DNA from: Himantopus leucocephalus
Taxonomy: Eukaryota > Chordata > Aves > Charadriiformes > Recurvirostridae
Direction: 5' to 3'
Length of the DNA: 64,000 nt
Assembly: GCA_003993805.1 (NCBI GenBank)
Contig: RSEF01000005.1
Location: 38,597,174 to 38,661,173, forward strand
Below, one piece after another: positions 37,901-51,251 of this stretch. Made by a program: the position numbers and the translations under genes. Positions within the stretch are counted from its first letter, which is position 1; every line of letters begins with the position of its first letter. Below the pieces are notes generated by a model. The model had not been told where the DNA came from. It ran no database searches and was given only the letters and a program-made list of their open reading frames with translations.

Positions 37901-39222
37901 TTTCTATTTCTTCTGTGCAGTTTATTGTCTGTAACCAGATATTAAAAGACTTTCTAGGAAAATTTAACCTTGAGCAGTTAACTGTCCTGTGTTTTCTCAT
38001 ATTATTGCCTCTTAAAGTGTGTTTTTAATCAGAAAAGTGACCCTCCAAAAAGCACTGTTGCCAAGGTCATTCTCTCTCAGTAGCTTACAGATCAAATTTG
38101 ATCATTATATAAGATAAAAGATAGATTTTTCTCTCTATTAGCACAGCAAATACAATTCAAAAGCTTCAAGTTAAGACAATTTGTTTCCAATAAGTGCAAG
38201 TTACTATGAAATTATACTTAGCACTTGCGCAAATGCATGGTTTTAAGTGAAGTTGGTTCAGTCTGATTGCAAGCTGAACATGGGCACATACTGGAAGCTA
38301 AAGCTTGGTCTAGGAAGGTGCTGAAGATTCTTGGACTATTCAGATGAACCACTTGGTCATGCACACGGGCAACCTGACGGGAGATCCACTGATGAGCACA
38401 GAGCCAGTGATTTCTACAGGTGCTCTCTTGGTCTGGCTGATGTGCTCAGCATCTTGCAAAATCAAGGACTATCTGAACTATTTAGTTAACATTGTGGGTG
38501 GCAAAGAAGAATCTAGTTCATTCTTCCAAGGTAATACTATTTTTAAAAGGAGCTGTAGGAATAATATTTTTGCTGTAAGCTGTCCCAGTCATAAACAGGA
38601 ACTTTAATTCCTGAATAACCAGATTTGGATCTGAAATCCATGGTACTTGTATTTAACTTAGTAAGACTCTCAAAATGTCTTGTTTTGCTATTTACAGAAA
38701 AGCTGAAGAAGTTAAGAATTGGACCCCAGCCTTTTGGTGACTTAGTTCCCTTCTTTCCTTTACACAGGGGGAATAAAGCTTGGTTCTGGCCAAGGCTTAA
38801 GTGAAAAGGGGAAGGCTGAGGGCAGCTCTTCCAAAAGAAAGGGAAAGAAGGATGACTTCCTCTAAAGAATTTATTGCTAGGTAATGTTTTCAGACAAGAT
38901 AATAAACTGTTCTTTCTTGTCATTCTACCTTCAAGATGAAGACAATTCACTTTTCATGACCTATAAGCCTATTAGAAACTCAAAGGCATAAACCCTTTAA
39001 ACCCTATCAGACTTCTGTTGAAATCTGGTTCTTTCAATGCTTTTAGGTTGTTTTTTTTTTTTTCTTTCTCATCTCTCCAAATTTTCCAGATCCAACAATT
39101 GATGAGATGGGCTGACATCTCAGATTGTTTCAGTTGGGTTGTCATTATATAAAATCCTTAATTTTTTACAACTAATTTGACATTGAAGCCTTACATATAT
39201 GCTTATTTCATATTTTTCATAA

Positions 39223-39249
39223 TATTAAAAAATATATATTATATATATC
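39223..39249. repeat. AT-rich simple repeat
   Basis: An A-run passing into alternating AT dinucleotides (AATATATATTATATATATCT). Simple sequence only. Confidence 0.7.
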
Positions 39250-40685
39250 TTTACATATAGAGATATGATAATTTTTATAATCAAAATCTGTAATTACTAG
39301 GCTATGGTCCACATGTGATGGTGCACAATGTTAAGTGTAAATGTTTGAAACTACGAGAACAAGTCAGTAACTCAGATATATACAGCACATCTTTTTAATG
39401 TGATAAAAGTATGTGCATTCAGGCAGAAGTCAAGTCAGTAAAGTAGCAGCGAATTTAGACACAACTTCCAGAAAAGTGGGAGAACATGTTTAATATCTGA
39501 TCCGCCTTATACACTGGATTTGCAAGACTGGGGATAACTTGGATATTATACAGGAATCTGTTGACTTGAACTGTTTGGATACAACACAGTGTAGTTAATA
39601 TTTTTAATTTGCATAGTTAATCCTGGCTTTTCATTTTGTTGAAAATTTCCTCCAAAGGAAGTAGTGAAAACCCCAATGCTTAACTATAGAAACTGTAATG
39701 GGACAAACTATTAGAAATGCATTAAGAAGAACAGTCCCTTCATTTCAGGGATGAATTCTAAGTGACCGAAGGCTTAATTCAGCTGCCCACACATAGGTCT
39801 ACAGTGTTCTTGTGAGCTACCCCACAGTGTCCGAGATGCGTACAGGAATGGTACTTTCACACAGGACCTCCAGAAGACCCAAATCTTTCTGGAGCAGCTG
39901 ATGGATGCCAGGCGTGTCTCAAGTAGCACAAGTTCCCTATCTTTGGGAAACTTAAGGCGCTAGAGCCTGGTCTCATTTAGGTAAGTAGGAATACTATGAA
40001 AAGACGTGGATCAAGTTCCTGCTTATTATTTTATCATTTCTAGCATCCTGTGTGGTCTGTTGCTTAGGGCTTTGGCTGCACATGCCAACACTCAGTCTGG
40101 TATATGTGGTTACACCAGCCTTTGAAATGTGCTTGTGTTATTCCCCAAAATACACCAGACTTAACATTAACCACAGGCAAAAGTAAGCCAGAATTCTCTA
40201 AAGCAGCTTAATGCTCTTTTACCAATGAATAAGCAAAACTGTGCATGCAATTACTGGCAAAATAAGTTACAGTTTCACATAACTAGCATACATATGCATA
40301 AACAATGCAACTTTAATGTGCAAACTATATTTGTCTGTGATTGTTAATGCTCAGTTTGCAGGTTTTACAAGTGCAAACAATACTATGTTATACTATATTT
40401 TGGGTACACAAAAGACTGGATCTGCAGAGAAACAAGCCATGCTTTGAAAAGTTATCCTGTAGAGTTACAAATAATGAGCTTACTCTGTTTTTTTCTAGGC
40501 CCTTGTACTGGCTGTAGTTATGTAGGACTACAAAGTACAAACTCAAGTACAAACTCATCAATAGGCTTTCCCTATTATTATACAGGGAAATTTTTGAATG
40601 TTCTATTACCCTCGTGGAACCAAAGCAATCTGAACTACTCTTTATTGGACTAAGAAGTATTACTTCATTTAATGCCTCTCAAAGC

Positions 40686-40735
40686 TTCCTTTCTTCTTCT
40701 TCTGCATCTCCTTCTATTTCTTCTTCTTCTAGTCT
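40686..40735. repeat. Pyrimidine-rich TTC simple repeat
   Basis: Clusters of CTT/TTC units (TTTCTTCTTCTTCTGC… and TTTCTTCTTCTTC) form a plus-strand polypyrimidine tract. Confidence 0.7.
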
Positions 40736-43700
40736 AGAAACATGTCTTATCAGGCTATTAATTTCCAGCATAAGCGATTTACTTCCTATGTAAACTTTAT
40801 CCCACAGAATTTTTCATATATCTGGCAAAATATAGAATGAGTTAGGTGCCAGGCTATGAATAAGATTTTTCTTCCTCTTATAACGTTGAAAGACAGATTT
40901 TACAACAAATTTTGGTCAGCGGTCTATGAAATACATAGAGCTTTTTTGCCTGTTTGAAAACAACATAATAAAGATTTGGTATTAACAGAACTAATCATGG
41001 TAGGAAACTTTAACTCTGAAAAAGCCTTTGGAAATGTTACAGTCCACTGGGCTTCAATCCATTATCTAAACACTCACAAATGTATCCACATTCATTCAAT
41101 AGACCGGAACAACTCTCCAAGAGCTGTTATGGTCTAGTGAGTGAGTGGTACATAAACCATACTGTGTATGAAGCTCAAACTTTCTTCCGCATTTTTACAT
41201 TTAAAGTTAATTTATTTTAAGCAATGGAATAAATAATCTGACCTGACCTGTTGGCTTGGTTTCATGTGAGGTCAGCAAAACTCATAAATTTTCAAGGTTC
41301 AGTGACAGTCCCAAAGAAAATTAGCACAGTGGTATCATTTCCTTACTGTTTACTTGCTTTGCAGCAATCCTAATAAAGTTTGAAACAGAACACATCCGAT
41401 GGCTAGGAAAGGTCCTGATGTTAGGAGAGTTCAGGATCAGTAATAGCACATCTATCCTCTGTTAGGGAATGGGTATGGAGAAAAGAAACTGGAAAACGAG
41501 GAAACAGCAAAGGAAAAAAAAAGGCCCCTGCCTATTTTTGAGGGTAAAGAACTTCACTGAATTCCCTGAGAGCTTTATGGGCCTGCGAGGAATACAAATG
41601 CTATACAATGCTAGACGCGAAATCTCCTTTGAGATGTGGCTGGTTTCCACAACTTAAATGATCGTTATCCTTACTGAGGTACTTATAAACAATTTTGAGC
41701 ATTTTGTTTCAGCACAAAATTGCCATTAAATGCTGATGCTGTTCCCCCTCTTTCATGCCCTAGAAGGATCAACTGAGGGTATTTTTTTCTCTTTTGCTAG
41801 TTTTCTGCTCTTGCCTAGTAACTTGTGAATCATTAACTGACACTCCAGAGCATAGCTGTGAAAATAACTGTGGTTCAGAGCTGCCAATAATGGCCCACTA
41901 AAGTTCCTTCCCAGCACATGGCATAAAAACACCCCCAACAAACATTAAAAAGTCCCTTCTGATGTTGCCTAACATTGCCAGCCTGCTTGGGCTTAAAAAG
42001 CACAATAAAGAGGTTGCTTTCCAGATTTTCGTATGCCAAATGGGAGGTGCTTTTTGGTGAAGCTTTTCCCTGAGGGAAAGAAGAGCAGCCGAGTTACCTC
42101 ATGCTGCTCAGTCGATGTTAGGATGATCCCACTCCAGGGAAACACACACAAGTGTCAGAGTCAAGCTGCTGCTAGTGGATGTTTCTGGACTCAGCAACTA
42201 AGCAGCAGGAAAGTTCAAAAAAAAAACCTGGAGTATCATAAAGATAGTCTTTGAGAGCACATGACAGCCAGCAAAAGCTATTATGCAGCAGCCTGTGTAT
42301 GCCAAGGAACAAACAGTACGAATGCAAAAAGTGAGTGTTTTAAATCTTAGTGGAATACCCCCGTAAATATAGCCACTTGAGGAATCTATTTCTTCAGAAA
42401 ATACCTTTTGTGCTGCTGGGATATTTGGGGGATTCTATTTTCAATACCTGTGTTCTGGATCTAGTGGAGCAACGCTTTTATCACGACTATAAAATGGTTA
42501 CGAGCCAATTCCTCATATAAAACAGTCAGTAACAGTGGGGCTTTTTTATGACAAACATGATGTCAGACAAAGGGCATCGGGACTTAGTCTTTGTACTACA
42601 ATACAAAATAACAATACATAAACACCTTTGTGAAAGCAGCTTGAAACCCCATGTTTTCTATTAAAAAGTCATGTTCAATCTTCACTGTTGATAGAACAGA
42701 ATAGCTAACATAGAGAACATTGTATATCAGAAAGGTCAATAGTTATTATGAGCTACAAATATATTTTTTTCCATCCTTCAGGCTGTTTAGCGCATATCAC
42801 AGCATGAGCAGCTGTCTTCTTTAATGCTTTTAAAATTAGAATCCCAAAGAGGAAGAAAAAATTACATTTGCAATGATTGCTCTTTGCTTTTGTAAGTTTA
42901 CTTTAATACACTATTTTATATACATGAATCTTCCATGCAGCCTAACCAAGGGGCAGTAACTGGTTGCTAGTATCTACTGGATTGCTCTATCAATGTGTAT
43001 AGAATCTTGCCAAGAAATCACTTTACACAAATTGCGTAACCTTGCTGAATAACCTTTCTAGAAAAGTACGTAGCTACTGGGCATATGTTTAAACCAAGCA
43101 AGCGTACATGTGCAAACACAGACTAATCATTACTAATGGCAAACGCTTACTGGTTTAGCAGCAATAAGCATAGAGGACCATCTGACCTACCACTTTCTGT
43201 TCACACCCTGAAAATGGCAAAAAAGGGTGGTAAGATGGTGGCGTAATTTGACCTCCTATTTTTTGCAAATGTGTCTGGGTTCGTCTTTGATAATATTGAA
43301 CAACTACCTAAAACTGCAAACAGGTTTCCATTCTGTTCTTTGGATTTCAGTCATACAGGCTCTACCAAACTGTTCCCTTTTCCAAGTTTGAACCTTATCG
43401 GGATGTGTATTGGTGTGTCAAATGCAAACTGGTATTTTATAAATATTTTGAAGTATGGAAGGCAAGAAGTATTTTTTTTTTATATAAAACAACTTTTTAG
43501 CTTATTTAGAATGGTTCAATAATAAAAAAATGAGTCAGACTAAACAGCCATATGTTGTCAAGAGAAAATTAATATAATTAGTGAGGAGAACGTTTTCCCC
43601 ATAGGGTTTAATGTTTGGCTCACAGCTAACTTCATTACTGAACGGTGGGAATAGGTACAGTGCTAAGTCTCATGACAATATGCAGATTCTTTGGGATAAA

Positions 43701-46539
43701 GGCAAATGCTGTAGATTTTGCAGGATGTGTGGAAAGTCCTGGTCTTATGTACCTTAGGAACTACTTTTGGCAGCTGCATGGCTCCATAGTTCAGAAGACG
43801 GTCAAGCTACACTTTTAAAATATCAGAAAACATGTCATTTCATATACTTAGATAGAATCTACTTATCCATGTCAAAACCCAGTGTGACTAACACTGTTAT
43901 TTTTAAAGAAAAAGAATAATGGAAAAAATTAAGCAATATAGGCTTTTCCATCCTTCGCCCCAAAGAAGTATTAAAAATATTCTGAACTATTCAGAACTAT
44001 TACTTAAACATGCACTGTGCATCCAAATTTGTTTCCGAACGCTATTAACATTTCCATCATCACACGATTTGCTGTGCAACCGTTCAGAAACTCCGTGACC
44101 CAGTCCAGGCTAGGCAGAACCAGGCAGGCTGCTAAACCTGCTGCCACTGAGTAACTTGCTAGCACCACTGGCATGGCAGGTACCTGATGCTATTGGGATG
44201 CTACTGCTCAGTTGGTAAGAAGTCCAACTATCCAAGTTTCTCTATAGCTTTGTCCCTTATTAGTACCCCTTCCCTGTTCCCATTACAGTATTTTCTCCTC
44301 AGGGTAGCATATTAAATTAAAATACGGCAACGACGTTCCTAAGATACACTGAGAGGGTTATTATACAGATAAGTTAGCATTTATAGACTTCTCTGCTTAT
44401 GCAGAATTTACAAAAAAGCCTAAAATAATGACAAGCGCTATGCCGTTGAAATTCAAAGAGAGTTGAGAACGGGTATCTCCAAAAAATGACAGACTTGAGG
44501 CTGCTGAAAACAAATACCTAACAGTAGTTGCAGTGGGCTGCAGCTATGCATTATTCTTAGAAAACAACTCACTCAAATTATTTGGTGAAAACAAATGTCA
44601 AACGAACTGGACATCTTACTTTTATTATATTTTTCCCCTTTATTTATTTATTTTGCACTGCGGAGTTAAGAAGGTTTTTGACAGACAGAATCAGGATCTG
44701 TCATATTACACAGGAAGCAGCATTTTAAAAATCAGCCCATAGTGCACGTATTTTGGCAGCTTTATCACAAGGCTTGAATGGTAAACACTTAACAGAAGGA
44801 ATGCTACTTCTACTTATTTCCTTTATTTTAGCAATGGGAACAATGACTTCTTTTTCCCAATAATGCCCCTTCAATTCAAGCTTTAAGTGAAATAAAGCCA
44901 AAACCAAGACAATAGGAAATAAGATAATAATAATTGTTCTTCCTTTTTTTTTTGTTAGCCCATTTTTCTGTCTTCAGTGTTTGCAAACAGGAGAATGATC
45001 ATTTGGACACAGGCAGAACACAGTGTGATTGGCGAAGTTTCCATGGTACAGTATTTCCTGAGTTTTTCTGAGTTAAAATTTTTCTACATTGTATTTTCAC
45101 AACCCTGGAGCTTGCACAGTTTCTTTTTCCTCCAAGTCTGAAGATCACCCCATGGATTAACAAATGATTGAGGATTCTCTCTTAAAAGACTCTTTAAAAA
45201 ACTGTCAGAATCAGCCTGAGACAAAGATTTATTATGAACTATTTAAAGGGCTTAATATATGTATCCCCAAAGAGCCCTTGGAGCAAACTAAAAAGGAAGA
45301 ATGGAATTCTCAAAGAATGGGAAAAATCTCCAATGCCCCACTTTCTTCACACCATGATTACTGTTTACTCAAAGGATAAAATGCCTAACCTGTCACATGA
45401 AGTCTTCAGAAGCCATATTACTGTTGATGTACAGTAAAAAAACCAAAACAATGAGCCTCGACAGTAATATGCCTAAGAAAGGCAGCTGTAATTTGCTTTC
45501 TAACCTGTTCACTAACACACTAATGTGGATACATCTTGTAGAAAGAGCTGATCTCCTGACCCAGACAGCAATCAAACAACTGCCAGAGTGTTTGCTGTCA
45601 CACAAGCTGTGACCATTACCTTAATTATACGTTACCACATAACAAACCTTCCCTAACGAGCAACTCTTCTCCCACCTGTGTGCCAGCTAACCCTTCTGTC
45701 CTTGATAAGTACCCCTGCAGACGATTTCAATTTGAAATTTGAAAAGCATATTCATATGCATTCCTTCCAATAGATAAAAATATTATGTATTTCAACAAGG
45801 TTAGTTGCTTTACTAGAGTGCCAAGACAATAAAAAATACAGGCTTATACTAAAGAAAGGGAATTAGAAAGAAACATACCGTACTACTGGTGAATCTTAAG
45901 CAGAGCTGGATCTGACCTTTGACTTTATGTTCATATATAAATATATCCATCTTTACGTATTCTTTCGTGTTTACAGAAGTATATAAAATACTTTTACATT
46001 GACATCTTTCACTTCGTGCCTAAAACCGGGAATTGTACCTCGGTTCACGGTTTGCACAAGTGCCTGCATTCCCTCTCTGATACCAACTTCCAGCAGGTTA
46101 CATTTTTTTTTCTCTTCTAGGTTTTATCTCTTTTTACAGCATTTTATTTTCTTCTGTTGCCTGATATTTAGGACATTTCCATTCACATTACAACTTAGAG
46201 GATACCATATCCTTATGAAAAACTTCCCTCTCCACAGAAGTCATCTGTGATTTACCTCAGATGCAGTATAGGGAGAGGGAGGGAAAGAGTGAGGCATAGG
46301 AATCTGGTTTTGGGTTTTGGCCTATCTGGGTTCTTAAGCCTCTCTTCTTAAGGGTCGGTTTCAACATTTTACCTGCTCATGCTAAATGCATACCTAAACT
46401 AAGCAAATCAGTGGAAAGCATTTGCAGACTTCCCATCTGCTATGTGTTTTACCTGAATAGTGAGTGTCAGTATAGAAAGACTTAAAACTACTGCTATTTA
46501 CATCAAAAGAAGATCAGGAGGAACATGAGAGGGACCTAA

Positions 46540-47240
46540 ATAGCAATCAGAGCAGACAATTGAACAACAGAGCAATAGATGAAATTTCATGCTAAAAAGT
46601 GCAAGATGTAGCACACTTTCAAATAAACTATTCCTGTGTATAGAGGAATTTTAAATAACTATAACTAGGCAATAAAAGGAAATGGAAATATCTCAGTGAA
46701 AACATCAGCTCTGTATGGAGACCGGTATGATGAAAAAGTTAAATGAGATGTTAGAACACGATGAAAATGAATCTAAAATTGATAAAGAAAATATTACAAT
46801 GCCATTATGTAATTTTATAGTCCAAGCTTTACACTGAGTATTGTGTTCAGTTTTGGTCATCCGCTATTAAAAAAGAGAATAATGAAAACAGAAAAACTCT
46901 AGTAGAAGGACATCCGAAGAGAGATTAATGAGATTATAAATATTTAGCTTTGAGAGTAGATAAATAAGAAGTGATGTGACAAAAGGTACATAAAATAATG
47001 AATGATACATAGAAGATAATACAAGAACAAGGAGATTTCCAATAAATTGAAGGGAAAACACATCTTGAGCTGATAAAGACAAAATGATAAAAACAAAGAA
47101 TTTTTCCCCCACAACATATAATCTACACAATTCACAATCAATATATATATAAAAGCGCTGCAAAAGAAGGACTAAATATCTATGAGACTAACAAGAATAG
47201 CCATGCTACAGTATGTATAATAAAATTTACATGAGATATC
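46540..47240 (+). mobile_element. Ancient CR1/L3-type LINE fragment (RT C-terminal region)
   Basis: This is a heavily mutated non-LTR retrotransposon remnant in the same orientation as the younger CR1 that starts about 150 bp later. The clearest landmark is GAGTATTGTGTTCAGTTTTG at about 46836-46855, encoding EYCVQFWS, the conserved block near the end of CR1-clade reverse transcriptases. Upstream, AAAAAGTGCAAGATGTAGCACA and, further on, GATAAAGAAAATATTACAATGCC correspond to the LINE segments preceding that block. Downstream, GAGAGATTAATGAGATTATAAA fits the 'EERLKRL' stretch. Many stops and indels are present. The boundaries are approximate. The assignment to an old amniote CR1/L3 group rests on remembered similarity, not an alignment. 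Confidence 0.7.
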
Positions 47241-47387
47241 GAGTGTAATGCTTCAACTTATATGGTACAGTTACTGTTCTGTAGATTTTACATGTGGTTG
47301 AGAAATATTCGGTACCAGCTACTCTAAAAGACAAGCTAGTAGTCTAAATAGACAAAGTTCACTCTTATAGTATATGAATTCCTATGT

Positions 47388-47884
47388 TCCTGGAGTCCTC
47401 AGTACAGGAAAGACCTGTTGGAGCAGGTTCAGAGGAGGGCCACAAAAAGGATCAGAGGGATGCAACACCTCTCCTTCGAGCACAGGCTGAGAGAGTTGGA
47501 GTTGTTCAGCCTGGAGAAAAGAAGACTCCGGGGAGACCTTATTGCAGCCTTTCAGTACTTAAAGGGGACTTACAAGAAAGATGAGGACAAACTTTTTAAC
47601 AGGGCCTGTTGTGATAGGACAAGGGGTAATGGTTTTAAACTAAAAGAGGGTAGATTTAGACTAGGTATTAGGAAGACATTTTTTACAATGAGGGTGGTGA
47701 AACACTGGCACAGGTTGCCCAGTGAGGTGGTAGATGCCCCATCCCTGGAAACATTCAAGGTCAGGTTGGATGGGGCTCTGTGAGCAACCTGATGTAGTTG
47801 AAGACGTCTCTGCTCATTGCAGGGGGGTTGGACTTTTAAAGGTCACTTCCAACTATTCTTTGATTCTATGATTCTGATTCTATG
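47388..47884 (+). mobile_element. CR1 LINE, 5'-truncated 3' end (relatively young copy)
   Basis: This is the 3' portion of a chicken-repeat-1 non-LTR retrotransposon, antisense to NPAS3. It starts within the late ORF2 region (GGAGTCCTCAGTACAGGAAAG), passes through GGAGGGCCACAAAAAGGATC, CAGCCTGGAGAAAAGAAG and GACAAGGGGTAATGG, and reaches the 3' UTR landmarks GCAGGGGGGTTGGACT and AAGGTCACTTCCAACTATTC. It closes with ATTCTATG-type octamers (TGATTCTATGATTCTG...). The 5' truncation is typical, since full elements are about 4.5 kb. A reading frame of 121 codons (47418-47783) encoding the C-terminal end of the element's ORF2 protein is uninterrupted, ending just before the 3' UTR, so the copy is younger than the other LINE pieces here. 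It is too short to be active. Confidence 0.95.
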
Positions 47885-48968
47885 AAATTCTGAAGCCAAG
47901 GAGATCTGTGGTGAACCTCTTGCCAGTGGTCCTCTTCTTTGAGTATTGAAAAATTCAAGTACTTTCAGCTGAAGGCATTAGAGGTCTTAACATGAAGTTC
48001 AACATCTTTTCATAACTGAGAAGCTCCATCATCCAGCTGACCTAAGATGTCTGGCTTTGCTGCATACATGTTATATATTCAAAATGCTCTCTGTGTTTTC
48101 CCCACTCTACTATTTATATGGCAGAAAGCAGCTTGCAAAGCTTGCCCATTACCATTATGGAATTGTTCATGACTACTCTATGCTGAAGTCCATTTCCTCA
48201 ATCTTTACAGCTAATCTTTAAAGCTGAAAGATTGTGGTTACATAGCTTGTAGAGGAACGAAGGCTTCATAGACAATAATAATACTACTACTGTTTTCAAA
48301 TAAGTTATAATAGAGATGTAGCAATCAAAAAGTTTTGCTGTCAGATGATATTCTGTATCTTAAAAATATTATTATAATATTTTTCATTTTATCCTTATAC
48401 ATTTTTAGTGGGCAGATATAAGGTAATCAGGGAAGACTATAAATCTTACACGTAAATATATTGTAGAATACATGTGTGCCTTGCTACAAAAAAACCAAAT
48501 CGTAACAGTGAAATGAACATATTTTAATGAAATATTGCATAAGTAATTTCTTATGTACTGCAAAATATGACTTGTAATGTGACATTACTTTTCAAAAACA
48601 AAGGTGATATAAGACCAACAGTGATCCACATTTTCTTTATACTCTTACTGGCTTAGTCATGACATAGCTTATCATATGGTTCCCTGTTCTATGGAAAAGA
48701 AAGTTTCCTATGTGAAGAAATTTAATTTCAGAATGACTTTGATTCAGTGACATTTATATCACATTACAAAAGAAAACCCATTTCTCCAAAAAGCTTTTGT
48801 TAAAAAAATATTTGTGATTTCCTATTTAGGCACCCCAAATTCTCCTAGAAAATCCCCGTACAGTGCAAATAGTGATTTCATATAAAAATTGCTAGTAGCT
48901 GCTTAATATAATCAGGTGTTAGAACAATGATAATGATTACCTCATCATATTGGTAATTTTTGCATTCT

Positions 48969-49074
48969 GTTAGCAAATTTTGCTTTTGCTAACATGATGC
49001 AAAAGTTGTTAATATAATGAGTCTCATTGTATTAGGAACTTTCTATCACATTAACAAAGATTAAATTTGCTAAT
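48969..49074. repeat. Imperfect 106-bp palindrome with nested hairpins
   Basis: Arms 48969-49020 and 49024-49074 are inverted copies of each other, with a 3-nt centre, about 38 of 51 positions pairing and one single-base indel. Smaller hairpins sit inside: GTTAGCAAA/TTTGCTAAC (48969-48977 with 48985-48993, perfect), TAATATAATGA/TCATTGTATTA (49010-49020 with 49024-49034) and ACATTAACAAA/TTTGCTAATGT (49048-49058 with 49066-49076). The layout could be a decayed palindromic MITE or an AT-rich inverted duplication. Confidence 0.8.
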
Positions 49075-50460
49075 GTAATATGACAGTCACTAACATAAGA
49101 TTAGTGCAGAGACCAAAATCTCTGTAGACCTCCTAAAGGTAATGCTGAACATGTAAGCAATACTCATTTGTTTTTTCTTTGTGAGCTATACTTTGAGTGG
49201 CTTAAGTGTCACATCCATCTACACTCACTGAATGTTCTCCAGGAAGGTCCATTTTATCGAACACTACCGGAGCCATGAGACAATAATTAACTTTCGATGC
49301 AAAATCATGAACCATAAAGTTTCCTTGTTAGAAGATAAGTGACTCATGCAAATGGATCAGCTGATATTTATACAATATACAGATGTGTGTTCATAAAACC
49401 TGACATTAGTAATATTGCTGATTAATTTATATAGGACCTTCCATGATGAGCATACTGATGTCTACACAAATATCAAACGGATACAGCAAACACCCTTGGA
49501 CTACATTGCTCGTGGGGGTGTCCCAAAAAAGATTTCTTAAGTTAGACAGAGTTTATGGCATAAATGCCACAACATTAATAAATGACAAACAGCAGAACTC
49601 AGCCTGACTACAATGATCCTCTTTGTCCGTGCTCGTATATGGCAATGTCAAAATGGCTGCACAGCCCCATCCACACCTGCACAATTGATGTGGGAAGTAA
49701 GATACGCTTAGGCATGCGTATATCAAGGAAGATTAAGAAGCTTTAGCCATGTCAGTGCTCCCTGACTCCTGCTGCAGCACTGGCACCATTCTCGTTCCTT
49801 GGGTAATGTTTCTACTTGCTTTCAGCTCTCTGTCCCAGACTTAAAACATGAGGAGACAAAGAGAAGCCGCAGCACTATGTGAGAATGGAAGTGTAGGTCC
49901 CCTCTTCTCAGAGGAAGACTAACCTTGCCTAAGTTGTGTGACTTTAATGAGCAGCTGAGTCACGTGCTAAGTTAAAGAAGAATTGTGATAGACTGTTAAT
50001 ACAAGAGAGCTTTAGAAGTGGCGCTTGCTTTCACCTTCCATTTTGACTCTTTTAGGTCAAGCCACATACCAAATCCTACAGTCTGGGAAGTATTATGCTT
50101 CTGATGTCCTGTCTCAGAACAACCTACAAAATAAAAGTACTTCTTGAAGTCTGCATGCATCCAGTGTTGAGATTTAATATACTACAACATGCGGGTGCCT
50201 GGTTTGACAAACGTGAAAATGAAACGCAACAGTTAGTGAACACAACTACTATTTACAGTTGCAAGCAATTAAACACCACTAAAATATTCTGAGGAGAAAG
50301 AACAGCTGCTTGTCTACAGTCTGAGGTGGAAAACCATGGTATGAGACAGACAGAAGACGGGCTTTCGATTAATAACCTCAGCACAGCCTCATGCAAAGAC
50401 AGACAAACATTTGGTGTACAGTCTCTGTCTTCCTTTCAGAATTATCACCAATAAGTTCAG

Positions 50461-50494
50461 CCCATACAATGTAGTCTNCCCATACAACGTAGTC
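50461..50494. other. Single-N assembly join with duplicated flanks (16 bp)
   Basis: The N at 50478 lies between 50461-50476 and 50479-50494 (CCCATACAAYGTAGTC), which differ at one base. Confidence 0.75.
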
Positions 50495-51232
50495 ATTAAA
50501 GGAAAAGGGGAAAGGTAAAAGCCAGCAGGATTCCTCAGAACAGAGCTGCTGAGTAAAACGGGAACCCAGCGAGTGAACTTGAGAAGTCGACAGGTAAATA
50601 AGATATGCTCCAAGTTTTTATTTGCTTTATGCTTGATTTGCTTTTATAGCCAATGAATTAGTTTTGTGGTCAAGAGAGTTAAGTTAGAGTTAGCACATAA
50701 GAATCGTCTGAGCTGCAAAGACCTAGATAGAGTGGCACAACCGCAGGTACCATAATCAGGTCTGTCAGTAAAGGAAGGGGCTGAAGAGGGAGCTAGATAT
50801 TTAACAAGGCTCATCTGAAGAGTATGAAGGGCCTTTTGACATCAGAAGAAGACTTTAAAACTGGATTCATAGCTTTATGTTAATATGTAATTTTCTTTTG
50901 CTATAAACAGCAGGCTGAACTGAAGAAAAATCTAGTTTTGTGATAAACTGCATTTCAGTTCATAGCACTAAAATATAAAAAGGAACAATCATGAGTTTTC
51001 CATTTCTTTTCCTTCAGTTCTTGGGATGTGATTTCTGTGAACAATTGTTTAATTAGAAGACCATTTCTTTTCGGGAAGTGTATAAGTGAAGCCCTAACCA
51101 CTTATTGTTATGAACAGCGTGCGGCTTTTTTTCTTTGCTGGAGCAGTATTTCTGGAGCTGATTTGTGACTGAATTCTAATATGGCAAACTGTATTCTACT
51201 GATCTAAATATCACTGGCACAGTTTTCTTTCC

Positions 51233-51251
51233 TTTTTNTTTTTTTTTTTTT
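51233..51251. repeat. Poly-T run interrupted by an N
   Basis: T residues on both sides of the N at 51238 are followed by CCCCCC. This is a homopolymer where the assembly probably broke. Confidence 0.8.

Noticed and set aside
47418..47783. A 121-codon frame that could be called a small protein gene
   Set aside because: It is the C-terminal piece of CR1 ORF2 in a 5'-truncated retroelement, not a host gene.
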